Below, piece after piece: positions 1 through 8,121 of a stretch of 64,000 bases of DNA. The stretch spans positions 4,774,001 to 4,838,000 of the forward strand of contig CP082844.1 of NCBI GenBank assembly GCA_019930625.1. Reading direction: 5' to 3'. The notes under the pieces were generated by a model. That model was given only the letters and a program-made list of their open reading frames with translations, had not been told where the DNA came from and searched no databases. Source of the DNA: Nocardia asteroides. GTDB taxonomy: Bacteria; Actinomycetota; Actinomycetes; Mycobacteriales; Mycobacteriaceae. Both the position numbers and the translations under genes were made by a program. Numbering within the stretch: the stretch's first letter is position 1; the number at the start of each line of letters is the position of its first letter.

Positions 1-109
1 CCTCGGCGAACAGATCGATGCGCTGCTGGTCGATCTCGATCCACTCTCCGGGCCCGAGCACGGTGCCCACCGCGGCGCGCAACGCGTCGAAATCACCAAA
101 TTCGGTCAT
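1..109 (-). CDS. MaoC-family (R)-specific enoyl-CoA hydratase, N-terminal part
   Basis: Only the first 36 codons lie in the window; the gene runs off the left edge. The protein starts MTEFGDFDALRAAVG and continues through GEWIEIDQQRIDLFAE, which is the conserved opening of MaoC-like hydratases that act on enoyl-CoA or enoyl-ACP, seen in many actinobacterial copies. The catalytic D-x4-H segment lies outside the window, so activity cannot be judged. The start overlaps the last 17 bases of the upstream thioesterase-like gene, suggesting one transcription unit with the DUF35 and thioesterase genes. Family assignment is from recalled similarity of the N-terminal block. Confidence 0.7.
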   Translation of the reverse strand, partial: MTEFGDFDALRAAVGTVLGPGEWIEIDQQRIDLFAE

Positions 110-512
110 ACGGAATCCTTTTCTGCGATCGGCGCCTTGCACGATATCGGGCGCGTGCCCGCGCTTGGTCAGCAGCTACCGCAGGGCCGTTCCTGCGAAA
201 CAACGAAACCCGGGCCTCGACGATCACCGGACCCACCGGCGCGGCGAGCAGGTAGCGCAGGCCGAGGAAACCGAGGCTGTCGCCGGGGGTGAGCGAGAGC
301 ACGGCCTCCTCGGCGGCCAGCGCGATCAGGCCGCCGTTGATGGTGTCGGAGGCGTTCAACCCCTCCGTCGACCGCGGGAGTACCACCCTTCCGGGGGTGA
401 CGCGCTCACCGCCGGCCCGATCGGCCAGCGATAGGGGCAGCCGCTCGGCGGTGGGCGGCAGCTCGACGCTCAGCCACGGCGGCAGCTGCACGTCCGGATC
501 CGGTGCCACCAT
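93..512 (-). CDS. Hotdog-fold acyl-CoA thioesterase-like protein
   Basis: The 139-residue product looks like a single hotdog domain of the PaaI/thioesterase kind. The segment LNASDTINGGLIALAAEEAV matches the helix carrying the active-site region, where many relatives have N-x-x-G-x-x-H-G-G. The strands GFLGLRYLLAAPVGPVIVEARVSLFRR follow. After this strand the last ~40 residues are Arg/Ala-rich and unlike the usual final hotdog strands, so the C-terminus may be frameshifted. It lies between a DUF35 gene and a MaoC gene on the same strand, a pairing common in fatty acid and steroid catabolic clusters. No good Shine-Dalgarno precedes the start, so the start is uncertain. Confidence 0.55.
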   Translation of the reverse strand: MVAPDPDVQLPPWLSVELPPTAERLPLSLADRAGGERVTPGRVVLPRSTEGLNASDTINGGLIALAAEEAVLSLTPGDSLGFLGLRYLLAAPVGPVIVEARVSLFRRNGPAVAADQARARARYRARRRSQKRIPYDRIW

Positions 513-629
513 GAAAGAACATGAAAGAAGCGGCGCCTAGAGCGATCGGCGATTCGGGAGATTCCTCGCCGCTGCGCCGGCGAAGTCTCGACCGTGGCTC
601 GATGAGTCGACTCGGCTCGTGGCCGCCTC

Positions 630-1058
630 TCATGCTGGTCGAGCGGCGGTGTCGGAGGTACTCGGATCGGCGCTGACCGCGAAGACCGGGAACCTGTCGT
701 CGCGGGGACATGCTCGGAATCGCACCCGGACCGGCGCCGCGGAGGACGGCGGTAGTTCGCCGTGGATCGTCGTGTACAACCACGGACCCTCGTCGAGTTC
801 GACGATCGCGATCGTGGATCGTTTCGTCTCGTCGCGCGGGTGCGCGGAGCAGCGCAACACCCGCCACGACACGATCGACCCGCCGCCGGAGGCGGGCACC
901 CATTCGAGGTCGGCGGACCGGCAGTACGAACACGCGTCGAACAGCGGCGCCAGCAGTCTGTCACAGCGCCCGCAACGACGGATCATCAACGTTGTCGCCG
1001 CACCGCCGGCGGGGGCGTCACCGACGTTTCGAGTGTGCATCGGGTTGTACTGGTACAT
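630..1058 (-). CDS. DUF35 OB-fold/zinc-ribbon acyl-CoA-associated protein
   Basis: The product (up to 142 residues) has the layout of DUF35 proteins: a rubredoxin-like zinc ribbon with C-x2-C (CGRC) and, 13 residues later, C-x2-C (CSYC), followed by an OB fold. Family members bind CoA thioesters and usually partner thiolases or MaoC hydratases, which fits the downstream hotdog and MaoC genes. The first Met is poorly supported; MHTRN (start near 1040) or MIRRCG just before the zinc ribbon are alternatives. The reaction, if any, cannot be read from this sequence. Confidence 0.75.
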   Translation of the reverse strand: MYQYNPMHTRNVGDAPAGGAATTLMIRRCGRCDRLLAPLFDACSYCRSADLEWVPASGGGSIVSWRVLRCSAHPRDETKRSTIAIVELDEGPWLYTTIHGELPPSSAAPVRVRFRACPRDDRFPVFAVSADPSTSDTAARPA

Positions 1059-1168
1059 AGAAGCAGCCGCCTGGGTGTGCTCGTGCTGTCGAAATCAACC
1101 ACGTCAGCCTCTCGTGCCCGCAGTCCGGCCCGCGACGGCCGATCGGCCGCAGGTATACCTATTTTTCC

Positions 1169-1930
1169 TCAACCGGCGGTACGGCCCTTCCCGTTGAGCG
1201 CTTCGTCCAGCGCCGTCATCCGGGCTCGCGAGAAGGCCCGCGAGACGGGCGCTCGGTGCTCGATCAGCTCGAAGCCGTGGTAGCCGCCGCGCACCTCGTG
1301 CAGGGAACCCCCGCCTGCCGTAGCCGGTCGGCGTAGGCGATGTTCTCGTCGTAGAACAAGTCGTTGGTGCCGACGCCGATCCAGGCGGCATGCGCCGCCG
1401 ACAGATCCACGTAGCGGGCCGGTGCGGCCAACGGTGGAACCGGGCCGTTTGCGACCGGGCCGAGGTAGGCGCGCCATCCAAGCCTATTGTGCCGCTGGCT
1501 CCACATACGCAGCCGCCGCGGGTCGATGTCGGTGCGCTCGGCGGTCCGGTCATCCAGCATCGGGTAGGACAGCGCCTGCAGGACCGGGCGCACCTCGGCA
1601 CGTTCGCCAGCCAGCAGCGCGAGGGCGGCACCGAGGCCTCCGTCGGCGCTCTCCCCGACGATCGCGATGCGTTCGGCGTCGACGTCGGGCTGGGCGGCCA
1701 GCCAGCGCAGCGCGGCGTAGCAGTCCTAGAGGGGCGCGGGGAACCGATGCCGTGGCGCCCGCCGGTATTCCACCGACGCGGCGACCGCCCCGAGCCGCGC
1801 GGCGACGCGGCGGCAGAAATGATCGCCGAGCGATGCCGTGCCCAGGACGTATCCGCCGCCATGGATGAAAAGCACGCCGGGGGCTGCCGGATGACCGCGA
1901 CGGCCGCATCGTCGGCTGTGTCAAGGGCGG
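1169..1930 (-). pseudogene. Alpha/beta hydrolase (HSL/lipase family), decayed
   Basis: Conceptual translation of the minus strand gives the hormone-sensitive-lipase oxyanion motif HGGGY, then SVEYRRAPRHRFPAPL, the nucleophile elbow GESADGG, the Asp region and the catalytic-His block GGYHGFEL. Three lesions break it. An in-frame TAG sits at 1726-1728, where relatives read PLEDCY or similar. A frame change near 1309, between DRLRQAG and EVRGGYHGFE, fits a one-base loss or two-base gain. No start codon lies upstream of HGGGY because a TGA closes the frame about 20 codons earlier. The order of motifs is intact, so this is a recently decayed esterase/lipase rather than chance similarity. Confidence 0.8.
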
Positions 1931-2175
1931 GGGAGCAGTGGGCGCACCGCTGTGGCTTCGGGGCCGCGCTTGCGCAGGGTGGCGGTGAAGAGCACGGGCT
2001 GGCCTGCGTACAGCGACTTGTACCCGCTGGTCTCGATGCTGGTGTACTCGATGAAGACCGGAGTGGGGTCGTCCGCGGGTTGCAGGAACCCGAAGCCCTT
2101 CTCGATGTTGAACCAGACCACCGTGCCGCGGCGCCAGAAATTCGCCGCGGTGCGGTGGTGGGGCTGGTCGGTCAC
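1921..2175 (-). CDS. Divergent cold-shock-domain protein
   Basis: This 84-residue protein has a recognisable cold-shock domain: GTVVWFNIEKGFGFLQP carries the RNP1-type KGFGF core. The RNP2 segment reads VFIEYTSI where typical members have VFVHYTEI, so the nucleic-acid-binding His is replaced. Typical Csp proteins are about 67 residues; this one adds a 13-residue N-terminal tail and a basic C-terminus ending AVRPLLPRP. Family members bind single-stranded RNA or DNA as chaperones. Its 3' end reaches into the remnant hydrolase region. It sits downstream of an Hsp20 gene on the same strand, consistent with a stress-response role. Confidence 0.75.
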   Translation of the reverse strand: MTDQPHHRTAANFWRRGTVVWFNIEKGFGFLQPADDPTPVFIEYTSIETSGYKSLYAGQPVLFTATLRKRGPEATAVRPLLPRP

Positions 2176-2190
2176 GGTAAGGATCGGCGG

Positions 2191-2508
2191 TCAGGCGGCG
2201 TCGCGGCGCAGCGGATCGGGGTGCATGATCCGGCGCCACCAGGCGTCCAGCGGGCTGGGGTCGGGCCAGATGACCGCGGTCTCGGACGAATTCCCGGATC
2301 CGGGCTCAGCCGGTGCGAGCAGGGGGTCGCGTGGTTCGATGCGTGCCATGATCGGTCGCTCCATCAGGTTTCCGTTGGCGAGTAAGTCTTGTGCGGTAAC
2401 GCCTTTCGCGTTCCAGCCGAGTGCGGGCCCGGAACTCCGGGCCCGCCCGAAAAGGGTGATATGACACTTGTCGCAGAGCTGTCGCGCCATCGCTCGATAC
2501 GCCATCAC
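2191..2508 (-). CDS. Hypothetical protein with N-terminal CxxC
   Basis: I do not recognise a family. The longest frame gives 105 residues with a CDKC pair near residue 12 and a Pro/Asp-rich C-terminal half ending in PLDAWWRRIMHPDPLRRDAA. Two starts are plausible. The distal one (2505-2508) has GAGG just upstream. An internal ATG at 2349 has GGAG at nine-base spacing and would give a 52-residue protein beginning MARIEPRD. The gene lies between hsp20 and the cold-shock-like gene on the same strand and may be co-transcribed. Coding potential is moderate only. Confidence 0.4.
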   Translation of the reverse strand: MMAYRAMARQLCDKCHITLFGRARSSGPALGWNAKGVTAQDLLANGNLMERPIMARIEPRDPLLAPAEPGSGNSSETAVIWPDPSPLDAWWRRIMHPDPLRRDAA

Positions 2509-2546
2509 CTCACTTCTCGGTTCCGGTAGCGTTCGTATGCGGTCGG

Positions 2547-2966
2547 TCAGGCGTCGATCGCCTTGTGTCCGTTGCCGCGACCGATCTCGATCTTGCGCGG
2601 CTTGGCCTTCTCCGCGACCGGAATGGTCAGTCGGAGGACGCCATCGGTGTACTCGGCACGGATCTTGTCGGTGTCGAGGTTCTCGCCCAGGAACAGCTGA
2701 CGGCTGAACACGCCGCGGGAGCGTTCCGCGGCGATCATCTCGCGTCCCGAGTCGAGTTCGGGACGACGCGCGCGCACCGTCACCACATTGCGCTCGATGT
2801 CCAGGTCCAGGGACTCGGGGTCGATACCGGGCAGATCGAACTCCACGACGAATTCCTCGCCCGCGCGCCAGGCGTCCATCGGCATCACCGCAGGATGTGC
2901 CTTCGTGCCGAACACCTGCTGCGTCAGACGGTCCAGATCGCGGAACGGATCGGTGCGCATCAGCAT
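2547..2966 (-). CDS. Hsp20/alpha-crystallin small heat-shock protein
   Basis: The 139-residue product matches the actinobacterial 18-kDa antigen/Hsp20 family. It starts [20 protein letters not shown], followed by the alpha-crystallin domain ([44 protein letters not shown]) and the closing [20 protein letters not shown]. The ATG at 2966 was preferred over a TTG 15 bases upstream because GGAGGTGG lies 6-7 bases before it. Such proteins are ATP-independent holdase chaperones in the cytosol. The gene is divergent from a MerR-family gene, and an inverted repeat lies between them, so MerR-type control is likely. Confidence 0.93.
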   Translation of the reverse strand: MLMRTDPFRDLDRLTQQVFGTKAHPAVMPMDAWRAGEEFVVEFDLPGIDPESLDLDIERNVVTVRARRPELDSGREMIAAERSRGVFSRQLFLGENLDTDKIRAEYTDGVLRLTIPVAEKAKPRKIEIGRGNGHKAIDA

Positions 2967-3010
2967 GGTCGCCACCTCCAACTCACTCCATTCTCCATAG
3001 TAGGGACCTC

Positions 3011-3028
3011 AGATAACCTCTGTTATCT
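3011..3028. promoter_or_regulatory. Perfect inverted repeat between hsp20 and merR-like gene
   Basis: AGATAAC-CTCT-GTTATCT is a perfect 7-bp inverted repeat with a 4-base spacer. It lies 45 bases upstream of the hsp20 start and 85 bases upstream of the merR-like start. MerR-family proteins bind such palindromes as dimers, so this is the candidate operator for the adjacent regulator; the assignment is by position and symmetry only. It does not resemble the HAIR element of HspR. Confidence 0.6.
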
Positions 3029-3113
3029 GGCATAGATTTTTTATAGCATCGAGAGGAGTTGAGTGCAAGACGCTAAACTAGGAAATCTGTTGGTCAACAT
3101 GAAGTGAGGATGG

Positions 3114-3491
3114 ATGGCGCAGGAGAGGGGCGACTCGGGGCATCTGCCGGATCCCGGCCAGGCGGTCTACGGGATTTCGGTCGCTGCCGGGCTGGCTGGA
3201 ATCGGCGTGCAGACGCTCAGGCTGTACGAGCGCCACGGGTTGTTGACTCCCGCCCGCAGCGACGGGGGCACCCGCCGCTACAGCGGCAACGATCTGGCTC
3301 GCCTGCGGCGTATCACCGACTTGGTCGCGACGGGGGTCAATCTCACGGGGATTCGCCGCATTCTCGACCTGGAAGACGCGAATGCCGACCTGCACGCGGA
3401 CAACGACCGGCTCTACGCGGACAATGACCGGCTGCAAGCGGACAATGTCCGGCTACGGGACGCGCGCGACCAGCCGCACGGCAAGCCGTAG
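3114..3491 (+). CDS. MerR-family (HspR-like) transcriptional regulator
   Basis: The 125-residue protein has a MerR winged-helix N-terminal domain: VYGISVAAGLAGIGVQTLRLYERHGLLTPARS and RRYSGNDLARLRRITDLVATGVNLTGIRRIL. It then has a short coiled coil made of near-exact heptads (ADNDRLY, ADNDRLQ, ADNVRLR) that would dimerise it, and a short tail without ligand-binding cysteines. HspR proteins have this compact shape and repress heat-shock genes; here the divergent neighbour is hsp20. The start ATG at 3114 follows AGTGAGGATGG. Confidence 0.88.
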   Translation: MAQERGDSGHLPDPGQAVYGISVAAGLAGIGVQTLRLYERHGLLTPARSDGGTRRYSGNDLARLRRITDLVATGVNLTGIRRILDLEDANADLHADNDRLYADNDRLQADNVRLRDARDQPHGKP

Positions 3492-3499
3492 GCGCGCGA

Positions 3500-3973
3500 T
3501 CATTCCGTGAAGCGTGCGCGCAGATCGACCACCGTGCCGGAATCGCCGGTGGTCACGCTGACGTCCGGGATGAGCGCGCGGATCAGCTGCATGCCGCGCC
3601 CGCGCAGTGAATCGGCGGCGTGCGGATCGGGCGGTTTCCAGCGGCCGCTGTCGGAAATGGTCACCCGGAGTTCGTCGCCGTCGATCGACGCCCGCAAGCG
3701 GACCACGCCGCCGTCGCCGCGATGGCCGTGCTCGACGGCGTTGGTGCAGGCCTCGCCGACGGCCAGCAGCACGTCGTAGGCCGGGCCGGGCGCCATCCCA
3801 CTGGCGGCCAGCCATTCCTGGAGGGTGTGCCGGACGGTTGCCAATTGCTCCGCCTCGGCGGGAAAATCCATGTCCAGCGGCGTCACGGCGTTGGGTAGCG
3901 GGACCCGGTCGCCCGCGCTCACGGGCGCGTACCAGCCGCCGCGGTCCGGGTGTGTCTGTCGCGGAGAGGCCAT
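3500..3973 (-). CDS. RsbW-like anti-sigma serine kinase (HATPase_c_2)
   Basis: The 157-residue protein carries the GHKL ATPase signature of anti-sigma kinases: the N box in LLAVGEACTNAVEHGHRG, the G1 box as ISDSGRWKPP, and the G2 box as GRGMQLIRAL. Such proteins bind a sigma factor or phosphorylate an anti-sigma antagonist in partner switching. No anti-sigma antagonist or sigma gene is adjacent. A two-component block containing a PP2C-type phosphatase lies just downstream at 4251-7662, which would be the natural counterpart. It is cytosolic, with no TM segment. The convergent merR-like gene ends 9 bases away. Confidence 0.88.
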   Translation of the reverse strand: MASPRQTHPDRGGWYAPVSAGDRVPLPNAVTPLDMDFPAEAEQLATVRHTLQEWLAASGMAPGPAYDVLLAVGEACTNAVEHGHRGDGGVVRLRASIDGDELRVTISDSGRWKPPDPHAADSLRGRGMQLIRALIPDVSVTTGDSGTVVDLRARFTE

Positions 3974-4250
3974 CTCGTCGTCGTCTCGTGTCGAGGGCGT
4001 CGATGCGCCGTCACCTCGTTACCTCCCTGTCGGGGATCGGTGCGCTGTACTCGCGCCACGCCGAGCACGTGGGCCGTCGTCGGGCTCGGCTGTCGTGTTC
4101 GCCGTGCGTGTGCCATATTCCCCGAAGCTATACCCAAGTGATCATTCCCCATTCATGCCCGCGGTGCCTCCGGTGAGAACCCGGTCATCCGAGGTCTCGT
4201 GGACACCGTAAACGGCTGTGCCGCAGATCGGCACAGCGGGGGGAACGCGG

Positions 4251-4697
4251 CTACTGCTTGTGCGGCGGCAGCCGGACGACCTGGACGAAGAAGTCATCGA
4301 TCTGCTTGATGGCGGCGACGAACTGGTCGAGGTCGACCGGCTTGGTGACATACGCGTTGGCGTGCAACCGATAGCTGCGCAGTATGTCCTCTTCGGCCGC
4401 GGAGGTGGTCAGCACGACCACCGGGATGTGCGACAGGTCGGGGTCGGCTTTGATCTTCTCCAGCACCTGCCTGCCGTCGTACTTGGGCAGATTGAGGTCG
4501 AGCAGAATCAGGTCCGGTCGCGGCGCGTCCGCGTACTCGCCCTGGCGGTAGAGGAAGTCCAGCGCCTCCTCGCCGTCTCTGGCGACGTGCAGGTTGTTGC
4601 CGATCTTGTTGTCCTCGAACGCCTCTCGCGTCATCAGCTCGTCGCCCGGATCGTCTTCGACGAGCAGGATGTCGATGGGCTGGCCGGAAGTGGTCAT
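4251..4697 (-). CDS. Single-domain response regulator (Rcp1-like)
   Basis: The 148-residue protein is a lone receiver domain: acidic pocket VEDDPGDE, phospho-acceptor Asp in [13 protein letters not shown], the switch Thr in [12 protein letters not shown] and the Lys in [12 protein letters not shown]. The insertion [16 protein letters not shown] is typical of Rcp1-type regulators that pair with phytochrome-like kinases. There is no output domain, so it probably acts by protein contact or in a phosphorelay. Its ATG overlaps the stop of the kinase gene (ATGA), so it is the last gene of a three-gene operon running 7662 to 4251. Confidence 0.93.
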   Translation of the reverse strand: MTTSGQPIDILLVEDDPGDELMTREAFEDNKIGNNLHVARDGEEALDFLYRQGEYADAPRPDLILLDLNLPKYDGRQVLEKIKADPDLSHIPVVVLTTSAAEEDILRSYRLHANAYVTKPVDLDQFVAAIKQIDDFFVQVVRLPPHKQ

Positions 4698-6319
4698 GCG
4701 GGGGCTCCTTCGTGGACGGGGGCGTCGGCGGTACCGGCGCTGAGGTCGGCGTCGGCGGCGCGCAGGGTGAAGCAGAAGCGAGTGCCGGCCGTGTAGTCGG
4801 TGTCGATCCAGATCCGGCCGCCGTGATACTCCACGATCTTCTTGCAGACGGCCAGCCCGATGCCGGTCCCGCTGTACTCCTCCCGATTGTGCAGCCGCTG
4901 GAAGATGACGAACACCTTCTCGGCGAATTCGGGCGCGATCCCGATGCCGTTGTCGGTGACAGACAGCAGCCAGCCGCTGCTGTCGTCGGTCGGTGCGCAG
5001 GTGATCTCGAGCTCCGGTGCGCGCTCGGGCGCGCGGAACTTGATGGCGTTGGCGACCAGGTTCTGCCAGAGCATCGTCAGCAATGTCGGATCGCCGATGA
5101 TCTCGGGCAGGTCGTCCGGTCGCCGGATGACGGCGCCGGTGTCATCGATCGCGTTGGACAGATTGGTCAGCGCCTTGTCCAGGGACTGGCCCAGGCCGGT
5201 GGGTTCGGTGCGGTCGGTGATCCGGCCCACGCGGGAGAACGTGAGCAGATCGTTGATCAGCACCTGCATCCGCTTGGCGCCGTCGACGGCGAAGTCGATG
5301 TACTGCTTGCCCCGCTCGTCGAGCTGGTCGCCGTACCGCTTCTCCAGCAGTTGGCAGAACGACGCCACCTTGCGCAGCGGCTCCTGCAGGTCATGGGAGG
5401 CGACGTAGGCGAACTGCTCCAGCTCGGTGTTGGACCGGCGCAGTTCCTCGGCCTGGAGATCCAGATCGGTCTTCTGCTCGGCGAGTACGGCTTCCTTGGC
5501 GCGTGAGGAACTCAGTTCGGTGACGATGCGGCGGCGCATGCTCTCGACCGCGTTCGCGACGGTCGCGAGATCGGCCGGGCCGTGCACGTCGATGTGATGG
5601 TCGAAGTCGCCGCCCGCGACGCGAAGCGACGCGTCGGTCAAGGAACCGAGGGGACGGGCGATCAAACGCCGGATCAACACGGTCAGCAGTACGCCGGTCA
5701 ACAGGAACGCGACGACCATCCCGGCCAGCACCGCGTCCCGGACCTTGCGGGTGTGGGTGAGCTGCTCTTCGTCGTGCGCGATGGCCGCCGTGAGGTTGCT
5801 GTTCTGGGCTTCGAAGCGCATCCGGAGTTCATCGAAGAGCGGTTTACCGCGTGCCGGGACGGCGGGATCGACGCCGCGGGCCGATCCGGAGGCCAACGCC
5901 GCGACCAGCGGTTCGGCGTAGTCGATGCGCCATCGCTGTGCGGCGCGCTCCAGGGCGTCGAGTTCTTCGAGCAAGGGTTGCCGGTCGGCCAGCAGCTCCC
6001 GCAGGCGGGCGACGGACTGCGCCTCGTCGCGGGTGCCGTCGCTGTACGGTTGCAGGAACTGCGGGTCCGCGGTGATGGCGTAGCCGCGCAGGCCGGTCTC
6101 CTGATCCACCAGCGCGCTCTGCAACCGGTAGGCCTCGGCCGCCGCGGGCAGCGAGTTGTCCAGCAGCCGATCGGTCACGCGGTTGGTGTGTGCGATCACC
6201 TGGGCGCCCGCCACGGTGCCGATGATCACCACCAGCACCATCGCGGCCAGCACCAGCTGGAACCAGGCTTGGGCGGTCAGCCGCGCGCTCAGCGGCGGCC
6301 GGCCGGTCTTCGTCGTCAT
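4694..6319 (-). CDS. CHASE3-HAMP sensor histidine kinase
   Basis: The 541-residue protein has two TM segments (about residues 19-42 and 173-197) flanking a CHASE3-type extracytoplasmic helical domain ([19 protein letters not shown]). These are followed by HAMP, a coiled coil, and the HisKA box with phospho-acceptor His in [12 protein letters not shown]. The HATPase_c domain has N (NLVANAIKF), G1 ([12 protein letters not shown]), F and G2 ([14 protein letters not shown]) boxes. ATG at 6319 was chosen because it shares one base with the stop of the upstream gene (TGATG), implying translational coupling. The kinase very likely phosphorylates one or both receiver domains encoded on either side of it. 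Confidence 0.93.
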   Translation of the reverse strand: MTTKTGRPPLSARLTAQAWFQLVLAAMVLVVIIGTVAGAQVIAHTNRVTDRLLDNSLPAAAEAYRLQSALVDQETGLRGYAITADPQFLQPYSDGTRDEAQSVARLRELLADRQPLLEELDALERAAQRWRIDYAEPLVAALASGSARGVDPAVPARGKPLFDELRMRFEAQNSNLTAAIAHDEEQLTHTRKVRDAVLAGMVVAFLLTGVLLTVLIRRLIARPLGSLTDASLRVAGGDFDHHIDVHGPADLATVANAVESMRRRIVTELSSSRAKEAVLAEQKTDLDLQAEELRRSNTELEQFAYVASHDLQEPLRKVASFCQLLEKRYGDQLDERGKQYIDFAVDGAKRMQVLINDLLTFSRVGRITDRTEPTGLGQSLDKALTNLSNAIDDTGAVIRRPDDLPEIIGDPTLLTMLWQNLVANAIKFRAPERAPELEITCAPTDDSSGWLLSVTDNGIGIAPEFAEKVFVIFQRLHNREEYSGTGIGLAVCKKIVEYHGGRIWIDTDYTAGTRFCFTLRAADADLSAGTADAPVHEGAPA

Positions 6320-7662
6320 CAGTTCTGGTCCTGTCCTTGCCGGTCGCGATTCCACCCGAGGTACAAGATCGCGACATCGTCGTCCAAACCCCCGGACGCG
6401 CCCGCCAGCCCCTCGACGCGGCCGATCAGCTCATCGACGAACCAGTTCGGATCCGCGGCTCGGACCGCGCGGGCGACCTCCATCAGCCCCTGCTCGCCGA
6501 GGCGTTCCTGATCGGTCCCGACTCGTCCCTCGAACAAGCCGTCGGTGAACACCATCAGCCCGGAACCCAGCGGCAGGTCGAGTTCCTGGACGGGCCACTC
6601 GGCGCGACCGGGCAGAAAGCCGAGAGCCGGCCCGCCGGGCACCTCGACCCAGGCCAACTCGGTGGCCGAGCGCAGCAGCATCCCGGGGTGCCCGGCTCGC
6701 AGCACCTGAGCGCGGCGATCGCCCGGATGCAACATCAGGCTGGTGACCGTCGCGAAGGTCTGCCTGCCGGTGCGTTCGGCGAGCAGGACCTGTTCGAGCA
6801 GCCGGAGTTGCCGCTCCCCGGTCACTCCGCTCAGCACCAGGGTGCGCCAAGCCAGGCGCAACGCCACACCGGTCGCCGCCTCGTCCGGGCCGTGTCCGGA
6901 CACGTCACCGATGACGGCGTGCACGGTGCCGTCCGCGTCTTGCACCACGTCGTAGAAATCGCCGCCGAGCAGGGAATGGGCCCGGCCGGGACGGTAACGC
7001 GCCACGACGTCGACGACTCTGTGTCCACGCAGGAGTGGGGTGGGCAGCAGACCGCGTTCCAGCCGCGCGTTCTCCTGCGCGCGCATATTGCTCGCCTGCA
7101 GTGCGGCGCTGGTGCGCTCGGCCTGCTTGCGCTGGATCGCGTAGCGCACCGCGCGCCCGAACAGTTCGGGCTCGACCCGGCCTTTGACCAGATAGTCCTG
7201 GGCTCCGGCCGCGACCGCGGCCAAACCGGTCTGCTCCTGATCGAGCCCGGTCATCACCACGATCGCGACCTGGTCGGTGTGCTGGCGGATGCGATCCACC
7301 GCCTCGAGCCCTTGGGCGTCGGGCAGATGCAGGTCCAGCAGCACGCAGTCGGGTTCGGCCGCGGACAGATGCTCGGCGGCCTCCGCCAGCGACCGGACCC
7401 AGTGCAGTTGCAGGCCGGGCGCGCCGTCGGAGACCAGTTCCTCCACCAGCAGCGCGTCGCCGGGATCGTCCTCGATCAGCAGCACCGAAGGTTGCTGCCA
7501 GGGCCAATCCGCGTCCACGATCAGCTCGGGATCGTCGTCCGTCCCGTCACGCCGCACGGACACCACCGGTCGCGGGTCCAGTCGCGGTGGAACGAATGGC
7601 AGCGTCACTGCCGTCGTCGGCGAACACCGACAACCCGGCCTCCGATCACCAAAGGGCGGCAC
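6319..7662 (-). CDS. Response regulator with C-terminal PP2C-type (SpoIIE/RsbU) phosphatase
   Basis: The protein (up to 447 residues) starts with a variable ~55-residue segment. A receiver domain follows (LIEDDPGDALL, phospho-Asp in CVLLDLHLPDAQG, Lys in QDYLVKGRVE), then a coiled linker, and a PP2C/SpoIIE phosphatase domain with metal-binding motifs GGDFYDVV, GDVSGHGPDEA and GLDDDVAILYLG. Such proteins dephosphorylate anti-sigma antagonists when their receiver is phosphorylated, which links the adjacent histidine kinase to general stress sigma control. The N-terminal start is uncertain; GTG codons at 7662 and 7608 are both possible. First gene of an operon with the kinase and the single-domain regulator. 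Confidence 0.92.
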   Translation of the reverse strand: MPPFGDRRPGCRCSPTTAVTLPFVPPRLDPRPVVSVRRDGTDDDPELIVDADWPWQQPSVLLIEDDPGDALLVEELVSDGAPGLQLHWVRSLAEAAEHLSAAEPDCVLLDLHLPDAQGLEAVDRIRQHTDQVAIVVMTGLDQEQTGLAAVAAGAQDYLVKGRVEPELFGRAVRYAIQRKQAERTSAALQASNMRAQENARLERGLLPTPLLRGHRVVDVVARYRPGRAHSLLGGDFYDVVQDADGTVHAVIGDVSGHGPDEAATGVALRLAWRTLVLSGVTGERQLRLLEQVLLAERTGRQTFATVTSLMLHPGDRRAQVLRAGHPGMLLRSATELAWVEVPGGPALGFLPGRAEWPVQELDLPLGSGLMVFTDGLFEGRVGTDQERLGEQGLMEVARAVRAADPNWFVDELIGRVEGLAGASGGLDDDVAILYLGWNRDRQGQDQN

Positions 7663-7797
7663 GAGCGCACGCCGACTGTCTCCGCGGCCTTTTGCTGGAC
7701 CGCGAGGCAGCCAAGATCGTATCCGATCCGCTATCCGACCGAGACATGACGGTGTTGACCTGCGCGAGCGCGGAGGCCGGGGGAGCGGCGGCGGGAG

Positions 7798-7959
7798 TCA
7801 GACCGTTGTGCCGGTGAGCCGCGCGGTGGGCTGCTCGTCCCGCATTGCGCCCTCGCGGCGCGGGGAGCGAAGTTCCGCCAAGCTGCGTGCGACGACCGTG
7901 GCATGGACCGCGATGACGGCAAGGGAGGCCGAGCCGATCACAGCAAGAAGCACAACCAC
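7798..7959 (-). CDS. Small single-TM membrane protein
   Basis: A 53-residue frame from a GTG at 7959 begins with a strongly hydrophobic stretch (VVLLAVIGSASLAVIAVHATVV) typical of one TM helix, followed by a basic segment (RSLAELRSPRRE) and a polar tail. GAAAGGA lies about 12 bases upstream. The frame stays open further upstream, so the true start could differ. No family recognised; the hydrophobic helix followed by positive charges suggests an Nout-Cin anchor. Support is modest. Confidence 0.4.
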   Translation of the reverse strand: MVVLLAVIGSASLAVIAVHATVVARSLAELRSPRREGAMRDEQPTARLTGTTV

Positions 7960-8121
7960 GACAGATACCGGTCCTTTCGGGTGCGAGCGGGCCCGTTGCC
8001 CGCTCGATCGGGTGCCGAGATCGCGTCCGCGGCTTCCGGCGGGCGCGCGCTCCGCCTCCAACGTGCCCCGGCTCCTCCGGATCAAACACACCGATTCCGG
8101 CGGCGCGAGCGGATGGTGCGA

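Noticed and set aside
2950..3080. HspR HAIR element (CTTGAGT-N7-ACTCAAG) near hsp20
   Set aside because: Only loose half-site resemblances (GAGTTGAG) exist; no spaced pair. The palindrome at 3011 is a better candidate.
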